From contig CM041090.1 of the NCBI GenBank assembly GCA_023079485.1, positions 39,932,874-39,996,873 on the forward strand: a stretch of 64,000 nt of DNA, written 5' to 3'. This document shows positions 34,960 through 46,500 of the stretch, piece by piece; within the stretch, counting starts at the first letter, position 1; each line of letters starts with the position of its first letter. The notes beneath the pieces are model-generated. The model worked only from the letters and a program-made list of their open reading frames with translations, searched no databases and had not been told where the DNA came from. Position numbers and translations under genes: made by a program. Origin of the DNA: Archilochus colubris (lineage: Eukaryota; Chordata; Aves; Apodiformes; Trochilidae).

Positions 34960-35463
34960 ACTGTGTCCAGTTCTGGGCCCCTCAGTTTAGGAAGGAGATC
35001 GAGGTGCTGGAGCAGGTCCAAAGGAGGCAACTGGGCTGGTGAAGGGATCCAGCACAGACCCTATGAGGAGAGGCTGAGGGAGCTGGGGGTGTTGAGGCTG
35101 GAGAAGAGGAGGCTCAGGGGAGACCTCATCACTCTCTCCAACTCCCTGAAAGGAGGTTGGAGCCAGGGGGGGGTTGGGCTCTTTTCCCAGGCAACTCTCA
35201 GCAAGACAAGAGGGCAGGGTCTCAAGTTGTGCCAGGGAGGTTTAGGTTGGAGATGAGAAAGAATTTCTTTCTGGAGAGGGTGATCAGACCTTGGAATGGG
35301 CTGCCCAGGGAAGGAGTGGATTCTCCGTGTCTGGAGATCTTTCCAAAGAGCCTGGATGTGGCACTGAGTGCCATGGGCTGGGAACTGCAGTGGGAGTGGA
35401 TCAAGGGTTGGACTTGATGATCTCTGAGGTCCCTTCCAACCCAGCCAGTTCTATGATTCTATG
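34960..35463 (+). mobile_element. CR1 LINE 3' fragment, group B
   Basis: Group B encodes a decayed ORF2 C-terminus ([18 protein letters not shown] in one frame, with a frameshift before the [13 protein letters not shown] block). It ends GGTTGGACTTGATGATCTCT, CCCAACCCAGTT-like sequence and an ATTCTATG tail. One base is missing at about 35,237 (GCCAGGGAGG against GCCAGGGGAGG in sister copies), which breaks the frame. Confidence 0.95.
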
Positions 35464-38400
35464 ATATATACTCCTATATAGAACATCTACATAATAAACT
35501 GCATCTATACAGAGATACACACACAGGTGAATAGAGGCTCCCATTCCCCCTGAGTCCCATTTTCAGGCTTTTTCCCCCCAAACACTTATTAGAGGAGTCA
35601 AGTACCAGTACCCTGGTGCTCCTGCTGCTTTTTTTTTTTTCCCTCATCAGGTATCAAGAGAGCTTTGAGATAAGAGCAGGATCATTTTCTTCTCATCTCA
35701 GCTGGGGACACCTGATGATGTCAGGGTAAGAAAAAACCTGGTTGGAGACAGGGACAGATTCTGCTGGGTGTAGAATCCAATTGCACAGTGTCTGTAACCC
35801 AGGACTATTATTCCATGGCAGGAGCAAGCTGGAGATGGAGGAAAAAAAAATCTCCAGGAGCCAAGTTGCTATTTGGGAATCAGAGTCCTGCTGTACACAG
35901 CTCCAGGAAACCAGGGACAAAGGACACAAGTTCAGGTGTCTGCAAAACTTCTGTTTGTGACAATGTCTGACAACCAGCTGAAGCTTGGGGGTCCCACTCA
36001 GACTTGCTGAAGATCCAGAAAAACATCCCTGGGGAAGCAGCACTTGGAGTTTGGGGATTTGTTATCCTTTTCCAAGAGCAGCCACTGAATTCATATTGAC
36101 CACAGCCAGGATTGGTATCTTGCTGATACCAACCCCTCTGCTCCTGAAATATTGATGATTTTCAAGGATTCTATCTCAGCAGCTGATGGGGCTCAGGTTG
36201 TTTCCAGCAGGGTTGGATTAGGACAAGCCTAAGGACAAGGGATCAGGATTCAAGGATGTTCCCAGGCAGCATCAGGGGACCCCAGAGACACAGCTGGCTC
36301 TGAGCATCACCTTGGGAATGGTCTCAGGGTCTTTCTTCTCTGTGCTTGAGAGCTGAGGAGCCAAGGGGGGGGTTTATCCAATAAGTCCTGTCAGAAAATC
36401 ACATGAAAATCCTTGGGCATCCAAATATCTCACAGCTTTTGGTCCCAGAGTGACATGAAGGGGACATCTGGCTGTATCTGATGGAGACATCACCACTACA
36501 AGGAGTTGCAGATGGCCAGCCCGGAGCCCAAAAACCCACCAGGACTTCCTGGCACACCTGAGCTGGATCCCAACCCTCCAGAAATAAATAAGATGTAATT
36601 TATTAGCCTAAAACCTGAAGCTGTTTGCCTGGACACATCCCTCATCCAGCCAAGCACCCCAGGGGCCCATGGCCAGCACTGCTCGTGGGGTCATCCCATG
36701 GGTGCAGTGGGGCTGAGGATGAAGTTTAGGGCTTGGTGGGGTCAGAGCTGCACAAAAAAAAATCCTAATGCCCACAGGAGTGAGGGGGGAACATGCCCTG
36801 CCCTGCCCTCAGAGGGGGGGTGGTTACCAAGGTCCAGACTCTATGGTGCAAGAACCTAGTGCAAGAACCTGGATCAGTACCAAAAAAATATAAAAAAAAA
36901 AATTAAAAAAAATAAATAAAATTAAAAGTAAAAAATAATTAAAAAATTAAAATAAATTAAAAATAAAATAAAATAAAATAAAATAAAATAAAATAAAATA
37001 AAATAAAATAAAATAAAATAAAATAAAATAAAATAAAATAAAATAAAATAAAATAAAAGAGGGGGGAAACCCCAAGCATCTTCAGTAACACAGAACTGGC
37101 CCTGCTCAAAGGTCTGCATCTCCTCCTCCTTGTTTAATCAGCTCCCCAACCACGCAGAGCCAACTTTCCCAGGAGCCTAAAGATGTATTTTTAGGTGCAG
37201 TTACTATAAAAATAGAAGCATCCTCTCAGGAAGCTGAGAACAGGCACCAAGGAGCCACGTGGATCCACACCAAAAGTCCAACCTCCAGCTCTCCCCAGCA
37301 CAGGGGAGACCCAACCAGGCTCCCTTCCAGCAGGGACCCTCAGCACCTTCCCAGAATAAAGGAAAAAATCCATCAGTTTTTGGACAGATCTGGTTCATAT
37401 CCCACCTGACCCACCCCAGAATGGTTTTTCTGGATGAGTGTTGGAGTCCCCAAGGTGATGCTGACCCAGAGGAGCTGCCCAGCAGAGGTTGGTGACAGCA
37501 AGGACATCCCTCATCTCCAGCAGTGATGGAGTCAGATTTCCAGAGGAGGATGCTCAGGGCTGTCAGGTTTGGCCAAAGTGTTCCCACGTTCTCATAAATC
37601 ACCACTCCAGCTGTTTCAGAAGGAAGGGATTTTTGTTTTCTTTCCTGGAAAGAGCATCAGACAGGAAGGAAAGGAAAAATAAAGGAACAAATAAAAAATA
37701 ACTAAATAAACAGAACTTTCTCCCTTCCTCTTCCAACTGAAAAATTCAGGTTTTGGAAGGGTTGGGGATGGTTTAGGCTTTTTGGCAAGAGTTGTTTTTT
37801 CATTTACAGCAATTTTCAATTGACTTCTTAATTTAAAAAAGAGCCTCACCCTGGAGTAAAAACCACAAAGGCAACTTCTCTGGTCCTGACTCTGCCTTCT
37901 GCCTCTTCCATGAAAAAACTACAACTTGGTTTGGGGAAGTTTCAGGGAAAAGCCCTGGGAAAAGGGAAAAGCCATTCCCTCAGGCTGGCTCCAGATGCTG
38001 GGACTGAAGGGTTTGGTCACCAGTTTGGTGCCTGGTTCAGGAGAACTGGTGGTGGGCAGGCAGGAGGAGAGGGGACAGAGCAGGGGTGACATCCCCCAGC
38101 CATCACCTGAGTAAGTCCTGGCATTCCCACAGCTTGTCCCTCTACTCCTGGGCCTTCCTGCAGACACAGGAAACCCCTCAAGAACTTTGCTTTACTTGCT
38201 TCAGTGAAATCTTCCAGATTTCATCCTCATTCTGATGAAATTCCTGCTGAAGTTCCTACCTCTCAGGTTTCCAGTCCTGCCCTGGGAAAAGGCAGAGCTC
38301 TCAGCAAAACCAACACAATTTGTATCTCCTTATTTTAAGGCTTATTATAAGCAAGTCTGGGGGAGAAGATGACCTCTACAACACAAAAAACCCCACTTTA

Positions 38401-38782
38401 TTTAAAAAAAAAAAAGGCCCCTTGCCTCTCCCAGGCACCCCAGGACACTGCAGCAGGGGACATAGCCAGGGCTGGCATGGGATCCATGGAGATTTGTCAG
38501 AAAATCCCAAGAAGGAGGTGAAAGAAACCCAGTTTTCCAGCACTCCAACTATTTCCATTTCATTTTAAAACTTCTGGAGATGGGGCAGCCCACAGAGTTA
38601 CTGGAGACTTTCTTCCCAAGTCCTTTCCTCTCCAGCCAGGGCACAGGAATGCTCTGGACCCGCAGAGCTGGAAGATGATGTTTGACCAAACCATTCTAAG
38701 TACAGCAAAAAGTGCAGGCAATGCAGGGAAGCTCCTGCACAGTGGTGTCCACATCTTCCTTGGACTCCTGACTTCACAGAGA
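35464..38782. other. Intergenic stretch with AAAAT array
   Basis: Holds the A-rich and AAAAT block at about 36,880-37,060, a MEF2-like CTATAAAAATAG at about 37,204-37,215 and small AT-rich segments. No gene is supported. Confidence 0.45.
36880..37060. repeat. (AAAAT)n pentanucleotide array and A-rich flank
   Basis: About 20 perfect AAAAT units at 36,959-37,058, with a degenerate A/T-rich left flank. Confidence 0.97.
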
Positions 38783-38958
38783 AATCAGAATTCTTTTGGT
38801 TGGAAAAGACCTTTGAGATCACCAAGTCCAACCACTGCTAAGGCCACCCCTGCCCCATGTCCCTCATCCCCAGGGCTCTGAAACCCCTCCAGGGATGATG
38901 GGGACTCCAGCCCTGCCCTGGACAGCCTGGGCCAGGCCCTGACAACCCTTTTAGTGGA
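38783..38958 (-). mobile_element. CR1 LINE 3' fragment, group C
   Basis: Minus-strand copy. The 3' end GGTTGGAAAAGACCTTTGAG is followed by CCCTCCAGGGATGATGGGGA and CCTGGGCCAGGCCCTGACAA. It is strongly 5'-truncated, with about 175 bp left. Confidence 0.88.
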
Positions 38959-40782
38959 TTAAGTTTGGTCACAGTCTTGAAGCCAAGAAATCAGACAGAA
39001 AGAATGTTTCTCACCTCCCTTAGGAACCACTTTAGATGCTCCCACCCCGCCAGCCACAGCTCAATCTGCTCACAGCTTCCACCTAGATCTGCAGGAAAAA
39101 AAAACCAAAAAACCCTAGTATAACCCCAACAGCCAAGGGGAAAGTCAGAGCTCAGCCTGGGAAAAGCCTCAGTGAACACCAAACAGTTCAAAGAAATTCC
39201 CATCTGCTGAGAAGTTCTCGTGCCAAGGTCACAGGCTGAGCACGGGGGACGTGGGAACACTGATGGCACAGACCCCCCCCATTAACCACCCTCCCAGCAC
39301 CAGCAGCCACAGCTGCATCATTGCAAAAGAGGTTTTTACAGCAAAATCATTTGAATTCTTCAGGGTTGAATTAAACTTGCATGAGGTTTCTTTTTTAATC
39401 AGGATAATAAATAGCCCAGTGAGTCACTGCCTGAGAAAACCCAACAGCAGCCACCAGATGAACCACCACCTCCTGCACGTGTCTGCTGGATGCAGCTGGG
39501 AAGGGGTGGAGAGGATCGTGCTGGGGGATGAAGAAGAGGCAGCACAACTTCAGCAGGAGTAAACAGCCAGCTCAGAACCTTCCTCATTCCCATTTGGAAA
39601 GGGGCTGCTGAAGGAGGGAGAGGGAAGCCGGGTTTGGAGGTGAACGGAGCAGGCTGGAACTACTCAGCATCACAGCTTCTGTTGTGCAAATCACCCCGGC
39701 CTTGCAATGAAAAAACAAAATTTAAAAAATAAAATTAAAGAAACCCAGTGCTGGCTGATCTGAACATCCCCCATTTGGGCTTTTTCCAAGAAAAGCATCC
39801 CTGTATCCATTAGCTATTGTCTCCCTCTAGCGCGGGCAGAAACGGAGCCGACGCTCCCTGCCTGGCTGGGACCCAAGGGCCGTGGAGAACCAGGCTGGGA
39901 AAACACATCCAGTCCCAGCTCTGCCTTCAGACTGATGAATCAGCTTCCACCAGAATCTTTTTTTTTTTTTTTTTTGTCTTTATATTTTATCTGGGCAGAT
40001 GCTCAGAGCAGGAGGGGTTTCTGGGGGACTGAATTGGCAAAACCTTCCAAATGGGAGAGAAAACTGCCAGCAGCCGCATTTTATCAAGGGCTGGAGAGGA
40101 CACGGAGATGAAACAGCATCCAGCCCCCTTCCCACTGCTCCAGGGAAGCCATCCTCACCTTCCCTCACCCTTCAGAGAGAGGATCAGGGTTTGCTCAGCT
40201 GGGCTTTGCAGGGGATCTTTTTACAGCTGCCTTTAACACCCCCCCTAAAGCAAAATAAAAACCTCCACTTAAAATTACAAAACAAAAGGTCTGGCATCCT
40301 TCTCCTGGGAGAATTTCTGCCCAGAGAGCAGGGGAATGATGCTGCAAATCTCTCCTCTTTTATCCTGAGCACTGCAGCTGACCCCAGCAAAACCCAGAGG
40401 CACAGCCAGGTTTCCATCTCCACACTCACCTCATCTTCACTCCTCCCAAAGCTGCACCCAGCAGATCTCCAGGCACTGCCATGTCCCATCCAGGAATTTT
40501 TCTTCCTTGAACAAGGCACCACCACCACTTGCAAAGTCACTTTCTTTTTTTTTTTTTTTTGAGGAAAAGGGGAGAGCAGTTTTCCTGGAGAGCCCAGTTT
40601 GCACTGGGACTCTACCCCAAGGGGTTGGAGGGGGAGGCAGGATGAGCACAGCAGGTCCCCAAAACTGCTCTGCTTTTGTGGCACTAGGCTGGGGACAGAC
40701 GGAGGGACATCAACCCAGCTCCACTGGTGACACCTCTGTCTCCCAGGGTCCTGCAAAACACCTGAACAGAAGGAAGGAGACT
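38959..40782. other. Intergenic stretch without recognised elements
   Basis: No transposon recognised. Poly(T) runs at about 39,958-39,975 and 40,543-40,560. A motif-rich AT segment at 39,330-39,420. Open frames up to 187 codons lack any family signature. Confidence 0.45.
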
Positions 40783-41246
40783 GAGGTGCTGGAGCAGGTC
40801 CAGAGAAGAGCAAGGAGGCTGTGAAGGGATCCAGCACAAGTCCTGTGAGGAAGGGCTGAGGGAGCTGGGGATGTTCAGGCTGGAGAAGAGGAGGCTCAGG
40901 GGAGACCTCATCACTCTCTACAACTCCCTGAAAGGAGGTTGGAGCCAGGGGGGAGTTGGGCTCTTTTCCCAGGCAACTCTCAGCAAGACAAGAGGGCAGG
41001 GTCTCAAGTTGTGCCAGGGGAGGTTTAGGTTGGAGATTAGAAAGAATTTCTTTCTGGAGAGGGTGATCAGACATTGGAATGGGCTGCCCAGGAAAGTAGT
41101 GGATTCTCCGTGTCTGGAGATCTTTCCAAAGAGCCTGGATGTGGCACTGAGTGCCATGGGCTGGGAACTGCAGTGGGAGTGGATCAAGGGTTGGACTTGA
41201 TGATCTCTGAGGTCCCTTCCAACCCAGCCAATTCTGTGATTCTATG
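40783..41246 (+). mobile_element. CR1 LINE 3' fragment, group B
   Basis: Begins near GAGGTGCTGGAGCAGGTCCA. It holds an open 109-codon ORF2 C-terminal stretch at 40,871-41,200 with [19 protein letters not shown] and [19 protein letters not shown], then GGTTGGACTTGATGATCTCT and a short CTGTGATTCTATGG tail. Confidence 0.95.
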
Positions 41247-42406
41247 GTGGTGGGAATTCACTGCATGCTGTCTCACCCAGCAGTGCACGTGATGACAGGA
41301 GATGCAGGAAGACCCCAGATACACCTAAAAACAGGTAACTGGGAGAACTGGTATCTGCTGAGACGAAGGAGGGTGAGAAACAGCTCCTTGAGAAGATTCC
41401 CTGCTTTCCACTGCTTTTATCCATCAGGGGAAAGAAAAGAGCAAAAAACAGCCCAGCCCCAGATGCATGGAGGAGCTAAAGGACAGAATGTGATCCAGGG
41501 AGAGATTGAGCTTCCACTCAGCTTCACATCAGAAAGCAGAGCTGAGTTTGACAGCAAGACTTCAGGTCTGCTCTCCAACATGCCCACCACCCACTCCTGT
41601 GACCCCACACTTGCCTGGGACAGAGTGAAGAGTTTCTCAGCTGGGCTGACCATGGGGACTTCTCCAGATGGGCAGGATGACAGTGACAGCACCACCAGGA
41701 CACCCCCAGCCCAAACCAACACCACCGAAAGCTGAGGGTTGTGTTTGTACTTCCAGAACTGTCAAACTTGCACACATCTGTTCAGCTGCTGCTTATCAAA
41801 ATAAAAAAGGTGTGGAGATACCTGCCAAAGGATCAGCCTCTGACCACAACCTAGACAAGTGTGGAGAGCCTCCAGGGTTCTGGTTTTCCTCATATCTGGT
41901 TGCAGGGGGTTTGTCTGGCCCCAGAAATGCTTTCTGCTTCCAAGCACCTATAAAAGAGGTGGACTAAGGGCATCTGAATTTTCCCTCAACGAAGTAACAT
42001 CTCCAAGGAAGGTAACATTTTGATGGCTGCAGCTGAAACCCAGCTTTGGTGAAGGAACACAGGTTTTTCAGTTTTCTATCCTTCTTCTGAGTTATTTCAT
42101 GGCTTCCAAGAGGATCTGCATTATCCAGGAAACCACTGGGTCCATGTTAGGAAGAAACTTCTTCACCCCCTGCCTGCTCAAGAGGGGATGAGTGACAAAG
42201 GACCAAGATATCAACAAAAAAAACTCCACAAAGGCAAATGTGAAAAGCTCAGGGTAAGCAGTTTGAACAATCTTTCCTCTGCAATCAATTATATTTAGAC
42301 CCCCAACTGCTCTGTTGCCTTCAGATAATCATGTCAAGTGTTCTCAAGAATTCAGCAACATCTCACTTTGCTTATTCAAGAACCTCCCACAGAACTGAAG
42401 GGTTCC
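41247..42406. other. Intergenic stretch between CR1 and the solo LTR
   Basis: Unassigned sequence with open frames up to 163 codons and no recognisable family. Nothing functional seen. Confidence 0.45.
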
Positions 42407-42710
42407 TGTAGCGGGAGGAGCCCTTCTTGCTCCTAGGGCTGATCCTGAGGCCTCGGGGTTTAGCCCATTCCTGGACGATGTCCTAGGGCTGTTCCTGGGG
42501 CTCCGGGATCTACCCCTTCTTGCCTGCTCCTGGAGCTCCTCGAGCTGTGGACTTCTCCATCCTCACTGAAGAGTGAGAGCTCTCTCCATAGGTGTCAGCT
42601 GCTCTCTTATTGGCCCCCTGCTCCTGCACATGCTCAGGAGGGAGGCCAGACACAGGTGAACCCACACCCACTCATCAATAACTCAGGGCACCTGGTCCTG
42701 TCTCACTACA
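42407..42710 (+). mobile_element. Probable ERVK-like (class II) solo LTR
   Basis: A 304-bp segment begins TGTAGCGGGAGG and ends TCTCACTACA, giving the TG...CA ends with a TGTAG/CTACA terminal inverted repeat. Six-base flanks GGTTCC and GGTTTC (42401-42406 and 42711-42716) agree at five of six positions, as expected for an old 6-bp target duplication. It is CpG- and GC-richer than its surroundings and contains an inverted CCAAT (ATTGG). No internal retroviral sequence adjoins it. Class assignment rests on duplication length and the TGTAGCGGG start only. Confidence 0.5.
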
Positions 42711-43000
42711 GGTTTCCCTTAAGATGCACTCAAAAACCCAAAGCAAAGGAGGCTTTGATCCCCCCACACTCCCAGAAGAATCCCTGGCCCATCAGTGACC
42801 TTCCCCACCAAACAGCCAGGATCAGAGCATCCAAAACCCTTCAAAACACTGCAGGACCTACTCTGAAGTTTGCAAGCACCCCTCTTCCCCAGCTTGTACC
42901 TTCTCCTCTGCCCAAAGTAGAGCCTGATGCTCCTTTTGGAGAGGTAGAAAACTCCCCCAACTTCTTCACCTTCAGTTAAAAGAACAGCTCAGGAACACCT

Positions 43001-43540
43001 TGGATAATAGCATCCCTTTATTTGCTGACACCATTACAAAAACTGATTACATTAGCAACCAAAAAAAAAGAAAAAAAAAAAAAAAAAGTTGAATGTTTAA
43101 CTTGAGGTTGAAGTCAGAGGCAGCTAATCCCAAAAAAATGTAATTAAGTAAAACAGTGTACAACATCAGTATTAAAATGTTATATCCCACTGGTGACTTT
43201 ACCACATTGGAGTTTTCTGAACAAGTTTTATTGAGCAAAATAAGATAAAAGATTACATGTTTACTGTCTCTCCAGGAATGTAAAGGTCTAATTTATCCAA
43301 ACAGGTTTGTTTTTATTATAAAACTAAACTCTGGAGGTGTCTACAGAGCTGGGGTTTGGTTTGGGTTTTTTTTTTTTTTCTTGAAATCAGTAGTCTAACA
43401 AGGATTAGAAAAGACAAAACTCTGTTCAGTGTTTCTGACAAAGTAGAAAGGGTGAAAACATAAATAAGGCTTTAATTTGGCAAAATATAATACAATGCCT
43501 TCTGCTATCCTCAAATTAATGATTCCCCCGTGACTTCATT
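43001..43540 (-). CDS. KTN1: KTN1 terminal exon p: last Glu, stop codon and 3' UTR
   Basis: The acceptor CTCTTGCAG ends at 43541. The exon opens with AA, completing the last Glu codon, followed at once by TGA (43538-43536). Only five bases are coding; the other 535 or so are 3' UTR. The UTR contains a long U-rich run in the sense strand (complement of 43061-43087) and several AATAAA hexamers. The most distal (43017-43022) is followed 16 nt later by a CA at 43001 and a GT-rich stretch, so I place the end there. Confidence 0.85.
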
Positions 43541-46500
43541 CTGCAAGAGAAACACAAAACACAAACACCACACATCAGACCAGCAGTTCCCAAGGGCCAG
43601 AGGCTCCAGCACATCCTCACCTCACCCACTTTATTACTTTCAACCCATAAAAAAACCCAGAGGAACACATCAAGGTGGGGGAGCCCAAGGCACAAGAAAC
43701 ACCTTCCTCCCAACTGCAACAAGCCTGCCCTTCAAAGCTGGGCTCACCCCAACCCTACAAAGCTGGCTGGGCTCACCCCAACCCTACAAAGCTGGCTGGG
43801 CTCACCCCAACCCTACAAAGCTGGCTGGGCTCACCCCAACCCTACAAGGCTGGCTGGGCTCACCCCAACCCTACAAGGCTGGCTGGGCTCACCCCAACCC
43901 TACAAGGCTGGCTGGGCTCACCCCAACCCTACAAGGCTGGCCTTACCCCAACCCTTTACTTCAGATCTCCATCCCAAAGCAAGCAGAAGAGTGGGAGTGT
44001 AGATCTTTTGATTTTGTTGCTGGGATGAAGGAAAACAATGCCCAGGGATTAAAAAAGGGGCAGAATTATGTACCCAGAGAGGGACACAGGGATGTGAGTT
44101 CAGCTAACTCAAGAATGGACCCAGAGAGGGACAAATCTGGTGTTTCCTAGAAGCTTTTCATGTAGAAAATCTCAGATTTTGACAGCAGACTTGTTAAATC
44201 TGAACAGGATCCAACCATCACTGACCAGTATCCTCCCAGTTCAACTGGATGGCCACCAGTCACACTCACCTACTAGCTGGTAGTGTTCTCGTCCCTTTGA
44301 GAGCATTTGGCTTACTGACAGGAGCAGCTTCTTCAGATGCCCTACATCCTGGTTAAGATTCACTGCCACATTTAGTCTTTTATCAGTCAATTCCTGGAAG
44401 AAGGAGAGGAAAAAAAAAATCATTAAAAACTCATTTACAGTCTAATTACCAAGACAGCCTAGAATTAGATCCTCTGTATAAAATTACAACTCCTTGAGCA
44501 GATGGGACCAATTCCTGTAACTCAGAGGGTTATGGCCACGTTGGAAGAGAACACAGTTCAAAGTCAAGACAACTCTTCCTGTTTTCCAGGGAATTCCCTG
44601 CATATGCCAAACACCAGTGAGAGCACTGCTGACCTCCAGCTCCAAGTCTGGCTGGAAACCCCATCCAGATGAGACCACATGGGCTGTAAGGTGACAATGA
44701 TCCTAACCAGAGGATGACTTCTGACCCCCCCATCATAACAAGCCTGAGGGACCACCCAGGACTTGGGCTCTACAAGGATCTATGGGATGGTGTCCTCAGC
44801 AGAGGAGAATACCCAAGCACAAGACAGCTCCAGATGTGAAACCATTTAGAAACAGCTGGCTGGTGACACAGCTTCATGATCATCCCCACCCCCAGGGCAG
44901 CACCACAGCTCCTGCTCAGGGTCAGGACCTGAGCTGCTGCCCACCAGCTGCCCCCCATGGGTTCACCCTCTACTCCAAGCTCCCAGAAATTCCTGCTTGC
45001 CAGTAGCACCAAGGCATGGATGAGAGCTTCACAAAGCAGTCTAAGTAGCAGTCAACATGGAGAAAAGGAAAAAGAAAGCCACAAAGAGCTCTCATGAGAG
45101 ATGTCACTACCAGCCTGCAGTGCTGGGTCCAGTTCTGGGATCCCCAAGGCCAGAAGGAGATGGAGGTGTTGGAGTGAGTCCAGGAGGCCCTGGAGCTGCT
45201 GGGAGGGCTGGAGCAGCTCTGCTCTGGAGCCAGGCTGAGAGAGTTGGGGGTGTTGAGGCTGGAGAAGAGAAGGCTGCAATGGGGAGACCTTAGAGCATCT
45301 TCCAGTGCCTGAAGGGGCTCCAGGAAAGCTGGGGAGGGACTGGGGACAAGGGCAGGGAGGGATGGGATGAGGGGGAAGGGTTTCCAGATGGAAGAGAGAT
45401 GAGATGTGAGGAAGGAATAGTTTGGTGTGAGGGTGCTGAGCCCCTGTGCCAGGTTTCCCAGAGAAGCTGTGGCTGCCCCATCCCTGGCAGTGTCTCAGCC
45501 CAGGTTGGATGGGGCTTGGAGCAACCTGGGCTGGTGGGAGGTGTCCCTGGGCATGGCAGGGGGTTGGAACTGGATGAGCTTTAAGGCCCCTTCTAACCCA
45601 AACCACCTTGAGATTCTAAGATTCCAAAACCATTCTCCTGTGCTAAAATGAAATTACTGAGCTTTTTTTTTTTTTTAATGCTTTTTTAAGGAATTCTTTA
45701 ACAGAGAAGTATCTTGACTGGAAATGGACTCTTCCCCTCTTCCTGCTCTCCTCCCCACAGTCCCTCTTGCTGAGCCAACACTGATATAATCCCCATTTTA
45801 TTGCCTTTATTGATTAGCTCCTCCAGAGACGTACAAAGAACTCCACATCTAAACCACACATTACCACTCCTTATTCAGCTCACAGTCTGGATATGCAGAC
45901 ACAGCCCTTAGGAGAGCTTTCACTTGCCATTTACCAGCTAAAAAGCAGCAATTCTGCCTGGGTGTCAGCACCCAATTTTGAATAGGAGCACAGAGGCTTC
46001 TGCAAGCACTGGGCACCAGCGAGTTCCCCTCCCAGCTACAAACCCCTTTCTGCTACCAGAACAAGAGTGATGTATAATGCTGTTGCAAATCTCTCCCTGG
46101 AGTTTCAGGGAAATTAGAGGGAGTTCAGAGAGGGCCACTTTTCCTCCCAGCTCCCACATGGCTGGAAATGCTGCCTGCAATGCTGAACGAGCAGTAAATC
46201 AAACCCAAGCACCTGCAAGGCTGATGGGGACGGCTGCGGGCTCAGGCAGGGGAACAAAGCAAGAGATGGTAAAGCTTTTATTCAACCCAGACTGGTAAAC
46301 GTGGTTTTTTTACTCTTAAAAAAATAAAAATAAAAATTGGGAAGCAGTATTAAGGCAGCTTCTAACTGTTTTAAGTATTAAAAATAGGAAATCAGGACTG
46401 CCAAGACTGAGATCACGCTCAGCGATTTCAGGCAGGTTGCTGCAAGTGGCAAAGCAAATGCAATTAGCATCCTGCTAATGAATGAATGGCAGTGCTGGGT

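Noticed and set aside
40184..41074. 296-codon minus-strand frame
   Set aside because: Its N-terminal part is the antisense of the CR1 copy at 40,783 and it reads through a poly(T) run; no coherent protein.
43530..44150. 206-codon plus-strand frame with a 29-residue repeat
   Set aside because: Generated by the 29-bp minisatellite within the last KTN1 intron, antisense to the gene; no splice or domain support.
45052..45606. 184-codon minus-strand frame with [20 protein letters not shown]
   Set aside because: Antisense translation of a CR1 group A copy; the same string recurs at every group A copy in the window.
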